From Chloroflexota bacterium (GTDB lineage: Bacteria; Chloroflexota; Anaerolineae; Caldilineales; Caldilineaceae), in the NCBI GenBank assembly GCA_016199425.1, contig JACQGT010000125.1, positions 1-10,394 on the forward strand: 10,394 nucleotides of DNA. The letters are read 5' to 3'. Numbering within the stretch: the stretch's first letter is position 1; each line of letters opens with the position of its first letter. Below the pieces are notes generated by a model that was given only the letters and a program-made list of their open reading frames with translations, was not told the DNA's origin and ran no database searches. Of this stretch, positions 1-8,800 are shown piece after piece. Made by a program: the position numbers and the translations under genes.

Positions 1-52
1 CCATCTTTTGCCGCAATCTCAAAACCCTTCGCAAAAACGTCCGTTACCCGTT

Positions 53-709
53 TTACGCCAACTCTACCCGTCCCTTCGGCGTATCAATCACCGCGTAGAG
101 CGCGGGCGCGGGGCCGGCGCTCACGGCGATGTCCAACCCCAGCGCAGCCAGCATCTGATGAATGGCCGCGGGGTCGGGGTGTTCGGCGCGCAACCCAACG
201 AGCGTGCAGCCACCCGGCGAAGTGGTGGACGGATGGGGTGTGCCCGGGCCCCATTCGATGAGAAAGGGCACCAGCCCGTCGCCCGGCGGCGGCCACCCGC
301 GCCCAGAGGGCACCAGCCGCGTCGAGCGCCAGGCGATCTTCACCCCGTCCGGGCGCAGACGACTGCCGGCCATCACTTCCCCGGCGTCATAGCCCTGGGA
401 TAGGGCGGTGGCGCGGGTGGCGTCCAGGTCGCTGGTAGCCGCGGCCCAGGTGACCAGCCGGGTCTCGCCGGGCCGCTCGTCTATGCCAAAGGAGCGGGGC
501 AGGGCCGGGTTGGGCTGGGCCGGGTCCGGCGCGATGATTTCCAGATAGGTGTGGGGTCCCAGGGCCAGCAGCGCGTTGTGGGTGCCGTTGGGGTGCTGGC
601 CACCCAGGGCGGGACGCACGCCCCACTCGGCGGCAATCCGTTCCACGGCCGCGGCCAGCTCCGGCACGGCGTAGACCAGGTGGTCGGTGCGGATGGATGG
701 GAAAGGCAT
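53..709 (-). CDS. VOC-family protein with a Glyoxalase_3-like domain
   Basis: This is a 218-residue cytoplasmic protein of the vicinal oxygen chelate superfamily, most like the Glyoxalase_3 type (PF13468). The N-terminus shows the first-module pattern of a predicted ligand His10 (DHLVYAVPEL), then a GGQHPNGTHNALLALG segment at about 36-51 and YLEII with Glu57. A second, weaker module follows to the C-terminus and ends RVELA. The start at 709 is chosen because a perfect AGGAGG lies 6 nt upstream; the same frame stays open further upstream but overlaps the neighbouring gene and has no such site. The gene lies 32 bp downstream of the DUF3307-type gene on the same strand, so the two are probably co-transcribed. 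The family includes lyases, dioxygenases and resistance proteins; the substrate cannot be told from sequence. Family assignment is firm, function unknown. Confidence 0.85.
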   Translation of the reverse strand: MPFPSIRTDHLVYAVPELAAAVERIAAEWGVRPALGGQHPNGTHNALLALGPHTYLEIIAPDPAQPNPALPRSFGIDERPGETRLVTWAAATSDLDATRATALSQGYDAGEVMAGSRLRPDGVKIAWRSTRLVPSGRGWPPPGDGLVPFLIEWGPGTPHPSTTSPGGCTLVGLRAEHPDPAAIHQMLAALGLDIAVSAGPAPALYAVIDTPKGRVELA

Positions 710-715
710 GGGTTT

Positions 716-721
716 CCTCCT
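716..721 (-). promoter_or_regulatory. Shine-Dalgarno site of the VOC gene
   Basis: On the minus strand this reads AGGAGG, a perfect anti-16S match, followed by a 6-nt spacer (AAACCC) and ATG at 709. It decides the start of the VOC gene against the much longer open frame that runs upstream to 1141. Confidence 0.8.
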
Positions 722-741
722 GGAGATTGGATATTGGGCAT

Positions 742-1104
742 TCACACCACAAACTCCACCAATAACGCCAACACCACCACATGCAAAATCTGGTCCACGG
801 CAATACGCATGAAAGGCACGTCGGTCTGGTGGAAGAAGCGCATCCAGCGGGTGGCCAGCCCGGCTGCGTCGATCAGCCAATGGGAGAGGTAGACGAAGGC
901 GGCAAAGAGGAGAGCAGTGGGCAGGTGGCGTGGAGAGACGGCAAACAAAAAGTAGACCAGCCACAGCACAGCCGTATAGACCGCGCAATGGATGAAGATT
1001 GCCCGGTTGAGCAAACCGTTCTGTTTGTGCCGGGCCATCCAATCGTTCTGGAAGACCCAATCGCCGATCAGATGACCGACCAAAAGCCATTCGAAGAGTG
1101 TCAT
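742..1104 (-). CDS. DUF3307-type small integral membrane protein
   Basis: This 120-residue hydrophobic protein matches the pattern I know for DUF3307 proteins. It opens LLVGHLIGDWVFQNDWMA (His11, Asp15, Gln19), with Lys27 shortly after, His39 in a second hydrophobic segment, SHWLIDA (His75, Asp79) and DQILH (Asp104, Gln105, His108) before a last hydrophobic stretch. About three to four membrane segments are visible, at roughly 3-18, 34-55, 62-82 and 103-120. The conserved polar His/Asp/Gln residues inside or beside membrane segments suggest a functional site, but no biochemical role is established for the family. The start at 1104 is taken because family homology begins there; an in-frame ATG at 1221 would add 39 unlikely residues. 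No clear Shine-Dalgarno precedes it. It is the first gene of a likely two-gene operon with the VOC gene. Confidence 0.75.
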   Translation of the reverse strand: MTLFEWLLVGHLIGDWVFQNDWMARHKQNGLLNRAIFIHCAVYTAVLWLVYFLFAVSPRHLPTALLFAAFVYLSHWLIDAAGLATRWMRFFHQTDVPFMRIAVDQILHVVVLALLVEFVV

Positions 1105-1170
1105 GGCGATAGGTGAAACGCTGGTGGCAATGGGCGCACAAGGGCCATACCCAATCAAAGGGGGATGGTT

Positions 1171-1176
1171 TATAAT
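1171..1176 (+). promoter_or_regulatory. Candidate -10 box for the Crp-family gene
   Basis: A perfect TATAAT lies on the plus strand in the divergent intergenic region, 124 bp before the Crp-family start. The -35 region at usual spacing (around 1147-1154) is poor, so activation or a different promoter is possible. The box overlaps the minus-strand TATTAT, so the two readings may exclude one another or form an overlapping divergent pair. Confidence 0.3.
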
Positions 1177-1201
1177 ACCCCTACAGCGCGTCTCCTGCCA
1201 A
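1172..1201 (-). promoter_or_regulatory. Candidate sigma70-type promoter of the DUF3307–VOC operon
   Basis: On the minus strand, TTGGCA (1201-1196, one mismatch to TTGACA) is followed by an 18-nt spacer and TATTAT (1177-1172, one mismatch to TATAAT). Transcription would start near 1165 and leave a leader of about 60 nt before the DUF3307 ATG at 1104. Assigned by eye from consensus only. Confidence 0.45.
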
Positions 1202-1299
1202 TGGTCAAACCGACAGGCCATCTGTGATCCCGGATACGCGCCTTGTGTGAAGCACAGCGTAGACTTTTGTCAATTTCTAAACCAGAATGGTGGTAAACG

Positions 1300-2040
1300 A
1301 TGCAAGACGCTGAATTGGCCCGCCGGATCGCTCTGTTGCGGGAAATCCCGCTCTTTTCGTCTGTTTCCGTACAACACCTGGAACGGCTTGTGGCCGACCT
1401 GCGCCTGCGCGAATTTGAGAAAGACGACATTATCTTTCGCCAGGGCGACGAAAGCCGGGAAATTTACATTTTGCTCAAAGGTAAAGTGCGCATCTTTAAG
1501 ATCAGTCCATCGGGCAACGAAACCTCCATCGACATCTTTTCGGTACACGATGTAATTGGGGAACTGGCCGCCATCGACAGCAGCCCCCGCTCGGCCACGG
1601 GCAAAGCCATCGGCAACGTTTCCCTGCTCACAATGGCCCACGAACGCTTTGCCTATCATCTGGAGCACGTCCCAGGGCTGGCCTTGGGGTTGGCTCGTCT
1701 GCTGGCGCAAAAGCTGCGCTGGACCGCCTCCTTTGCCGAATCGGTGGCCCAGTTCGACGCCGCCGGTCGTCTCCTTCACATTTTGCTCTATTACGTGGAG
1801 CGCTATGGCGTGGAAGTGGAGGCAGGCAAGCGCTACAGCATAGACCTGGCCCTCAACCAGACCGATCTGGCCTCGATGGTAGGCGCACGCCGGGAGTGGG
1901 TCAATCGTCTGCTCAGCGATTGGCGCAAACGCGGTCTGCTCGAATACGACCGGGGCGTGATCACCATTTTGGATATGGAACGCGTCGTTGCCGAACGTGA
2001 CAGCCGTATCGAAATTTTCAGCACCGAAAGCGACTGGTAG
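1300..2040 (+). CDS. Crp/Fnr-family transcriptional regulator with a cAMP-type binding pocket
   Basis: This 246-residue protein has the standard layout: a cyclic-nucleotide-binding beta roll at about 16-115, a dimerisation helix at about 118-150 and a winged helix-turn-helix at about 155-230. The phosphate-binding cassette reads GELAAIDSSPRSAT (87-100), so Glu88, Arg97 and Ser98 stand where CRP uses Glu72, Arg82 and Ser83 to hold cAMP. No Fnr-type N-terminal cysteine cluster is present. The recognition helix GARREWVNR has Arg198, Glu199 and Arg203 in the places of CRP Arg180, Glu181 and Arg185, which read TGTGA. Upstream of ATG is only a modest GGTGG. The gene lies 57 bp before the secreted protease gene on the same strand with no visible terminator between them. 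Family is certain; cAMP as ligand is an inference from the pocket. Confidence 0.93.
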   Translation: MQDAELARRIALLREIPLFSSVSVQHLERLVADLRLREFEKDDIIFRQGDESREIYILLKGKVRIFKISPSGNETSIDIFSVHDVIGELAAIDSSPRSATGKAIGNVSLLTMAHERFAYHLEHVPGLALGLARLLAQKLRWTASFAESVAQFDAAGRLLHILLYYVERYGVEVEAGKRYSIDLALNQTDLASMVGARREWVNRLLSDWRKRGLLEYDRGVITILDMERVVAERDSRIEIFSTESDW

Positions 2041-2087
2041 CCGATGGCAGGTTGGGCAGGCTGGCCGCTCCCTATTGCCAATCTTCC

Positions 2088-2093
2088 GAGGAG
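2088..2093 (+). promoter_or_regulatory. Ribosome binding site deciding the start of the secreted protease
   Basis: GAGGAG lies 4 nt before the ATG at 2098. It supports that start over the in-frame ATG at 2044, which has no such site, begins only 3 nt after the Crp stop and would put about 64 residues before the signal cleavage site. Confidence 0.6.
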
Positions 2094-2097
2094 TCCA

Positions 2098-5000
2098 ATG
2101 AACGCATCTTTTGGCGCACAGGTCCATCCCCACAAGCCATCCTTCCCGAAATACCCCCTGTCTTGGGCGCTGGTTGGCGCGCGGAGAGTTGTCGCGCTGA
2201 TTCTGTTTGTGCTGGCTGCCGGCGCTGCCCAGGCCCAAACCGGCGGACCAGTTATCTACCTCGACCCGCCCCAGACTGTCGCTGGTGCCATTATCCTCGT
2301 CAACGGCTATGGCTTCGGTCAGGGCAGCGGCGATCTGACTTTCTTCTGGGATGGAGAAAAGATTGCCACCCATCCGCTGGAGTCTGTCGAGGGGTTTAGC
2401 ATCCCCTTCCCCGTGCCCGCAGAGGCTAATCCGGGAGACCACCGCATCGACGTCTGCGCGGGCGAACCCTGCGCCACAGAGCAGAGAATACGGGCCACCG
2501 CCCTCCTGTCAGTTGTCACGGCTTTCCCCCACTTCACAGAATCAGTCGCCTACATCTACGACACGGACAAGAGACAGGCTGACGAGTTTGACAGCCTATT
2601 GGGACGGGTTGGGATTGGCGTCGTCCCCATCCCCCTGGCCGACGTGACCCAGACCGATTGGAGCAAGTTCAAACTGGTGATTGTGGGCAGCGACACGGGC
2701 GATGGTCGTCAATGGGGCAACGACGAGAAGGTGGCCGCGCTCAAAAAGGCGGCCCGCATTGTGGGAATGGGCAAGGGTGGTCATGCCTTTTTGGGCAAGT
2801 TGGGTCTGCTGATCGGCGCACCCAACGGAACCCAACTACAGGCGCACAAGATCAGCGCGGGCGATCCGCAACTCACCTCCCTGCGCGTTCCCTACGATCT
2901 CACAGCGCTGGTGCGCAACCAGCGGGAGATGTCTCTCTTTGAAAAACCCGTCGATACCGTCGCCATCGACCTCTCCTCTCAGCCAGCCGCTCTCTTGCCC
3001 CACGCGCTGTTGGACGGCGCGAATAGAGTTTCGGACGCCGGTCTGATTGTCGGCCAGGGCTGCCGCACCCTGTGGGGCTTTGGCGGCGCGCCCAACCAGA
3101 TGACGCCTTTGGGCCAGAGCCTCTTTGTCAATCTGATCGTCTTTGCCCTGGGCAACCGCTGCGATGTCACCCTGACCGTTCCCTGCGGCCCGCTGGTCAA
3201 CCAGGCCACGATTCCCGGCTATGTCTTTATCGACTTTGACGATAGGGAAAAGGGCGCGGAGATTGCCGACTTCTACGCCAACAGCCACGGGGTGCGCTTC
3301 GAGCAGAGCAGCACCAACCGGGCCGTCATCTACGCCGGCCACCCCGAGGACCCCTCCCAGCCCCGCTCCGCGCCCAATGTGGCTTTCAACGACGCAAGTG
3401 GGGGCAACAGCGAAGGTGTGCCGCTCCCCATCTTCTTTGAACGTGACCAGAGCCACGTGGGGATGTGGATCGGCAACGGCGAGGGGATCGATGGCAAACC
3501 GGCCAATCTGGCCGCGCTCCTCACCGCTTATGACCGCCGGGGCAAGGAGCTGTGCAGTGCGCGGCTGACCCCCGTGTCCGTCTCCCACACCTCTTTTCTG
3601 GGGTTGACCGATGCCTACGGGCGCATTGCCTATATCAAATTGGATTACGGGCGCGCCGCCAACGCTGAGTCCATCGACGATCTGGTCTTTGGCCCCTTTG
3701 CCCCGGCCAACAACATCCGTGTCTGCACACAACAGGCGCAGACTGCCTGCATCCCGGCAGCCGGTACCGAAGTGGTTATCCTGCGCAACGGTTCAGCGGT
3801 TGGCCCACCGGCCAAAACCGACAGCCAGGGCTACGTCGTGCCGCGCAGCCGGGTAGCCTTTGGCGATTTGCTGTGGGCGAAAGTGACCATTTCGGAAACC
3901 CAACAGTCCACGCTCTTACACACCAGCGGCGCGCCCCGGCGCGTCCAGCCCGTCGAATTCAACGGCTTCCCCGGCGCTGTGATGACCCTATCGGTGGGTC
4001 CGTCGAACCCACTCTTGCTCTACAATCTGACCTTCTCGACCCAATGGAGTCTGCTGGGCGACGCCGTCTATCAGGCTCGGCTGCGCAGCCACATCCAAAA
4101 AGCGGCCAACTATCTCTACGACTTTAGCGATGGGCAGATGAGTCTGGGCGACATTCACATCTATCAGAATTACGATATGTGGGACGAGGCGGACGTGCGT
4201 ATCTACGCCAGCAACCATCTGCGCCCCCTAGCGGAGATCGGCGGCGTCAGCGTAACAGAAATGGTCGATCCCCTGCTCGCCAACATCTCCTACTATCCCG
4301 GTCATACTTTTATGGGGCGCACGTGGAATCGCTTCCATCTGCCCGGCGAACCCACCTATCTGGGCGTGGACATCAGCAACGACTGGCCCCTGGCCCTGGC
4401 CCACGAATTGGGACACTATCTGCTCTATCTCTTCGACACCTATCTGGCTGTGACAGCGGAGGGCGAGATTGTCGAGACCGATAGCTGCACCGGCAGCGCG
4501 ATGGGTTGGGTCTATGAAGAAGCCAACACAGAATTTGTCTTCGATCCGGCCCATTGGAAGATCGCCTGTGGCGACACCCTGGCCAATCACACGCTCAAGC
4601 GCAACGAATGGGAGACAATTCTGCTCTGGTACAGTTCACTCCTGGCCCCCACTGTGGTGAATCCGGGTCCGTCTGCGCCGCCCGTTTCCTTTGTCAATGC
4701 GACCATCCATCCGCCTTCCAATCCGGCGCTGGTGTTGCCCAGCCAGACCTTTACCCTCACCTACCAGGCCGGGGAGACAGCTTCCGGCGAGGCGCGGGCC
4801 TTTCTGATGCGGAACAACCGAATCATCGACCAGGGCAAACCCGACGAAGGCACGACCCAAATCACCCTCATCGGTGCGCAAACCAATGACCGTTTCTGCG
4901 TCTTCGATGTCAACGACTTCGCCGACGACAGCTCGTCGCCCCGCCACCACTACGGCTGCGAAATCCTGGAAGTGGGGGACAACACACTGCAAATGAAGAA

Positions 5001-5751
5001 AGATGACGCCTGGGCGCCCATCATCCAAATCTCCCACGCCGCCAGCCATACCGTCGGCATTTCCGTGACCCAGGAGATCGGCGCGGGGCTGTCCATGCGC
5101 GCCATCCTCTACCCGGAAGACACCAACACACCGACGGAGATCGTCCTTGCCGCGGATGGCAATCTGCACACGGGAACTTTCCACTCGCCCGTAGACGCCA
5201 CCTCCGCCTACGTGCAGGTCTATGTGGACGAAGCCAGCAGCGAGACCAACCCCCGTCGAGAGACGCTGGTAGATTACGGCGTGGGCGGCGGCGGGGCAGA
5301 GGGGCCTGCCACCTGGTTTGGAGGAGTCCCCGTCATCTCTTCAGACGGCAAAGCCGAGTTCGCCCGCACAAGCGATATATTCCTGGCAACGGGTGAGTTT
5401 ATCGCATTGCAGAGTATGGCGGGCACACCCCAACCGCCAGCAGGACGGCAGATTGTGGGCCAGGCGTATCGTCTGGTGGCGCTACCCCGCACTCTGGCCG
5501 ACGAAGGGCACGTCACCCTGCGTATACGACCGCTCTTGGGCAATGACCGTCGCGCGCAGGCTCTGCCCAAAGTTGTGGTGGCCTTCTGGGATGGCACAGT
5601 TTGGACACCGATCAAAAGCATCAATCTGGACGATCTGGTCAACGGGCGCATCGCGATTGCCCCCACCCGGGGCGTGGGTGTCTACGCTCTTCTGCTGGAG
5701 GAAGAGACGCCGCCTGCCAGCCGGATCTATCTGCCAGAGATCAAGCGATAG
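2098..5751 (+). CDS. Secreted multidomain protein with a CLCA-like zinc metalloprotease domain
   Basis: This 1217-residue exported protein has a signal peptide with a long basic n-region (ARR at 28-30), a hydrophobic core at 31-44 and a likely cleavage AQA46|Q47. In order I see an IPT/Ig-like strand domain (about 51-125), a Rossmann/amidotransferase-like region (about 150-355, YIYDTDKRQADEF onward), a beta-sandwich possibly lectin-like domain (about 377-535), and a metalloprotease region (about 640-845). The last has zinc motif HELGHYLLYLFDTY at 769-782 (His769, Glu770, His773, Asp780), then a possible Met-turn GSAMGW (799-804), TEF (811-813) and NEWETI (836-841). Order and spacing match the N-terminal protease of CLCA proteins as I remember them (HEWAH...FDEY, SIM...EF, AWDVI). 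Ig-like regions follow, and the protein ends RIYLPEIKR with no transmembrane anchor. It is probably co-transcribed with the Crp-family gene. The substrate is unknown; the first three domain names are tentative. Confidence 0.8.
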   Translation: MNASFGAQVHPHKPSFPKYPLSWALVGARRVVALILFVLAAGAAQAQTGGPVIYLDPPQTVAGAIILVNGYGFGQGSGDLTFFWDGEKIATHPLESVEGFSIPFPVPAEANPGDHRIDVCAGEPCATEQRIRATALLSVVTAFPHFTESVAYIYDTDKRQADEFDSLLGRVGIGVVPIPLADVTQTDWSKFKLVIVGSDTGDGRQWGNDEKVAALKKAARIVGMGKGGHAFLGKLGLLIGAPNGTQLQAHKISAGDPQLTSLRVPYDLTALVRNQREMSLFEKPVDTVAIDLSSQPAALLPHALLDGANRVSDAGLIVGQGCRTLWGFGGAPNQMTPLGQSLFVNLIVFALGNRCDVTLTVPCGPLVNQATIPGYVFIDFDDREKGAEIADFYANSHGVRFEQSSTNRAVIYAGHPEDPSQPRSAPNVAFNDASGGNSEGVPLPIFFERDQSHVGMWIGNGEGIDGKPANLAALLTAYDRRGKELCSARLTPVSVSHTSFLGLTDAYGRIAYIKLDYGRAANAESIDDLVFGPFAPANNIRVCTQQAQTACIPAAGTEVVILRNGSAVGPPAKTDSQGYVVPRSRVAFGDLLWAKVTISETQQSTLLHTSGAPRRVQPVEFNGFPGAVMTLSVGPSNPLLLYNLTFSTQWSLLGDAVYQARLRSHIQKAANYLYDFSDGQMSLGDIHIYQNYDMWDEADVRIYASNHLRPLAEIGGVSVTEMVDPLLANISYYPGHTFMGRTWNRFHLPGEPTYLGVDISNDWPLALAHELGHYLLYLFDTYLAVTAEGEIVETDSCTGSAMGWVYEEANTEFVFDPAHWKIACGDTLANHTLKRNEWETILLWYSSLLAPTVVNPGPSAPPVSFVNATIHPPSNPALVLPSQTFTLTYQAGETASGEARAFLMRNNRIIDQGKPDEGTTQITLIGAQTNDRFCVFDVNDFADDSSSPRHHYGCEILEVGDNTLQMKKDDAWAPIIQISHAASHTVGISVTQEIGAGLSMRAILYPEDTNTPTEIVLAADGNLHTGTFHSPVDATSAYVQVYVDEASSETNPRRETLVDYGVGGGGAEGPATWFGGVPVISSDGKAEFARTSDIFLATGEFIALQSMAGTPQPPAGRQIVGQAYRLVALPRTLADEGHVTLRIRPLLGNDRRAQALPKVVVAFWDGTVWTPIKSINLDDLVNGRIAIAPTRGVGVYALLLEEETPPASRIYLPEIKR

Positions 5752-5755
5752 CCGC

Positions 5756-5816
5756 GTAACGCAAGCTGTTAGCTTGCGCAGGCTGGTGACTTGCGCAAGC
5801 TAACAGCTTGCGTTAC
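5756..5816. repeat. Compound palindrome between convergent genes
   Basis: Two perfectly complementary 25-nt arms (5756-5780 and 5792-5816) enclose an 11-nt loop (5781-5791). Each arm is itself a palindrome: CGCAAGCT and AGCTTGCG separated by GTT on the left, with AAC on the right. It begins 4 bp after the protease stop, and its right arm contains the cyclase stop codon (5800-5802). It could act as a bidirectional transcription terminator, although no T-tract follows either arm, or be a REP- or MITE-like genomic repeat. The structure is directly seen; the role is inferred. Confidence 0.85.
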
Positions 5817-8800
5817 TCCATATCTCCCGGTTGAACGACACATTCTCCAAAAAGGAGGCGCGCAGCACCGGGTCTGCAATCTTCTCCGCCTTTTCCCGTA
5901 ACAAGCGATGGGCTACAGACCGGGCGCTCTCGGCATCTGCCGCGCGGCCCACAGCCTGCAAGACCTGCGCACAATACCAGTAATCCCGGTGGGGAAAATC
6001 CGGGCCATCGCCTTTGCATTCGATTAGCAGCGCGATGGTCCGATCCGCGTAAGCGGCGGCTTCTATGAGATAGCCCAGAGCCAGGGCGGCGCGGGCCAGT
6101 GTTGTAAAATCGGCGGTGGCGGAATAGGGCGTGCCGATCTCTGCGTAGAGCGCCTGCGCCCGTTGGGCTGCGTCCATCGCCTGCGCATAGTCATCCTGTA
6201 ATATCCGCAGCAATGCAGAATCACTATAGCAAATGGCTTCCAAATGGCGATCCTGCCGGCGGACGGCAAATTCCAACCCGTTCGCAAACGCCGCGTCTGC
6301 CCCCGCCAGATCGCCTGTATCGCGCAATATCTGCCCCAAATTTACCTGAATATAAGCCGCGCCTACTTCCGCCTCGATTTCCCTTACGATCGCCAGAGCT
6401 ATCCTCAGTACAGTCTGCGCTGGTTCGTATTGTCCCAATAGCATCTGCACAATGCCCAACTCATTTCTGGCAATCGCCTCCCACCAGCGGTTTCCCAATG
6501 CTTGCTGAATCGCCAACGCCTCCTGAAACAGGACAAGCGCTTTGTCGTATAAGCCCAATGCGCGGGATGACTGTCCCAATGCCAGCAGGCTGGCCCCTTC
6601 ACCTGCACGATCGCCGACAGACCTGCGGATTTCCAATGCGCGTTGATTGTAAGCGCGAGCCGCTGTGTAATCCGACAACAGGTGCGCCACCGTCGCTAAC
6701 GCGGCCAGCGTCTTCGCCTCGTCGGGCCTGTTTTCCAACTGTCGGGCCAACGCCAGCGCCGCCTCCAACTCCGCCTGGGCTTCGGCAAACTTCCCCTGCT
6801 GCCGGTGCAGAATCCCCAGCCCATAGCGGATCTCCGCCTCTTCTGCCGCCCAATCGGACGACTTCCCCAGGATTGGGGGCTGGGGGGCCGACGACCCGGC
6901 CAGCAGCGCCAGGGCCTGCCCATAGACCGCGGCGGATTCGGTGTAGTTGCCCTGTCGCCAGTGGATCAGCCCTGTGCGCCCCAGCACCCGGATCAGCCCC
7001 CGGCTGTCGGCTGCCTGGCGGGCGCTGTGCGCGGCTGCGTCCATGGCCGCCAGGGCCGCGGGATAGTCGCTCATAGCCTCGTGATATTGACCCCAGAGCA
7101 GTTGCACATCCAGCGGGGGGACGCCGGGCAGACCGTCCAGCCGGTCCAGGGCGATCTGCTCCTCCTCCCGCCGTCCCAAAATGTGCAGAAGATCGACTTT
7201 GGCTGTCTGCCTCTCCCAGCTCGTCTCCAACGCCAGCGCCCGCTCCACATAGCCCAGCGCGGTCTCGTTGGCATATTCCCGTTTGGCCCGCTCTCCGGCT
7301 GCGTCCAAATAGTGGAGCGCTTTGCCGCGCACAGAGGGCAGGCTGAGATCGCCGTGGCGGTAGTGAAAGGCCAGCCGCTCGATGGCCTGGGGGTCGATGT
7401 TTTCCAGGCGTTCGGCCACTGCCGTGTGGACCTCCCGCTGCTGGCTCTCCAACAGCGTCTTGTAGACCACTTCCTGGGTGATGTTGTGTTTGAAAATGTA
7501 GGTTATCTGGGGCTGGGGTCGCTCCAGCCGGGCAAAATCCCGGCGGCTGAGGGTTTCGATCTGTTCTAACAATTCTGCGAATGTGGGCGCGCCCGGATGG
7601 ATACCCACCAGAAGCGCCAACTCGAAGACCCGGCCAATCACACTGGCGAGTTTCAGCGTCAATTTGGAATCCTCCAGCAACCGGTCCAGGCGGGAGAGGA
7701 TCGCGCCGTGGATGGTGTCGGGCATACCCAAACTGACCGCGGAGAGCGGCGCATCGGCCAGAAGTCGCCAGCGCCCACCCACCCGCTGCACACAGCCATC
7801 CTCCTGCAATTGGGCCAGCAGGTGGGGGGCCAGGCTCCACCCCTCTGCGCCCTGCACCAGCAGCCGGGACTCAGCCAGAGCGTCCACCAGCTCTTCGGTA
7901 AAGAAGGCGTTGCCCTGGGCCTGCATCTGAATCAGCGCCAGGGCCAGATCGTCCACCGGGCCGCCCAACCGATTGCTCACCAATCCAACTACCCCCTCCG
8001 GCGGCAATTCGGCCAGTTCTACCACCGACTCTTCGGCCAGGGCCAACAACTCGCCCAGCGCGGGGGCAGCCCCGTCTGCGCCCTGGGGTCGATGCAGGAG
8101 CAAAAGCAATATCTGCGACTCCCGGATCACCCGGGCCAGGGCCAGCACCAGACGCCCAGACGCCTCGTCGATCCAGTGCAGGTCTTCGATGAGAAGCAGC
8201 AGAGGCCGCTGGCGCGCCCGCAGTTGCACAATTTCCAGGGCCAGGGCGATGAGGGCTTCCTGGCGCAGTTGGGGTGTAAAGGCTGCGGTCGTCGGGTTGT
8301 CAGGGATGGGCAGACGGAGGAGATCGCCCAGGAGGGGCAGACGCAACAGCCACTCCGGGTTCAACGCGCTGAGTGTCGCCTGCAAGTGGTCGATCTGGGC
8401 CGCGGCGCTGCGCCCCTCCTGACCGGCCAGCCCCAGAAGTTGGCGGGCAATCGTCCCTACTGAGCCATAGGCCACATCCCGGCCTGTGCTTTGGCACGCG
8501 CCCACCGCGGCCTGCGCGCCCTGGCGCTGGCTCTCTTCCAAGAAGACCGCGGCCAGATGGCTCTTGCCCACGCCCGCCTCTCCCTGCACCCGCAGCAACC
8601 GCCCACGCCCATCCAGCACATCGGCCAGCACTCTCTGCATCTGGGCCAGTTCAGCCGTGCGCCCTTCCAGCCGGCCGGGGAAGAGAGAGCGGTATTCGTC
8701 GCCGGAGAGGGTGCGCTCCCCCTCCACAGCAAAGACGGGCAGGGGTTCGCTCTTGCCTTTGAAGCGCATGGCCCCCAGCGCCCGCAATTGAAAGCGTTCG

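Noticed and set aside
34..54. Possible terminator of the VOC gene (aaaacg at 34-39, cgtttt at 49-54)
   Set aside because: The stem is only 6 bp, AT-rich, overlaps the stop codon and has no real T-tract. The remaining bases 1-52 show nothing else I can name.
710..1141. Upstream extension of the VOC frame to 1141
   Set aside because: The extension runs out of frame through the DUF3307-type gene and gives low-complexity Arg/Pro-rich sequence. The VOC domain begins exactly at the ATG with the perfect Shine-Dalgarno.
2044..2097. Longer start for the secreted protein at ATG 2044
   Set aside because: It lacks a ribosome binding site and would bury the signal peptide behind about 30 extra n-region residues. 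GAGGAG precedes the ATG at 2098.
1270..2442. 390-codon minus-strand open frame across the Crp-family gene and the start of the protease gene
   Set aside because: It spans two well-supported genes on the other strand and the gap between them, and shows no motif of its own.
6599..7840. 413-codon minus-strand frame inside the cyclase gene
   Set aside because: It overlaps the TPR and ATPase coding frame on the same strand, and its Gly/Pro/Arg-rich translation is typical of an out-of-frame shadow in GC-rich DNA.
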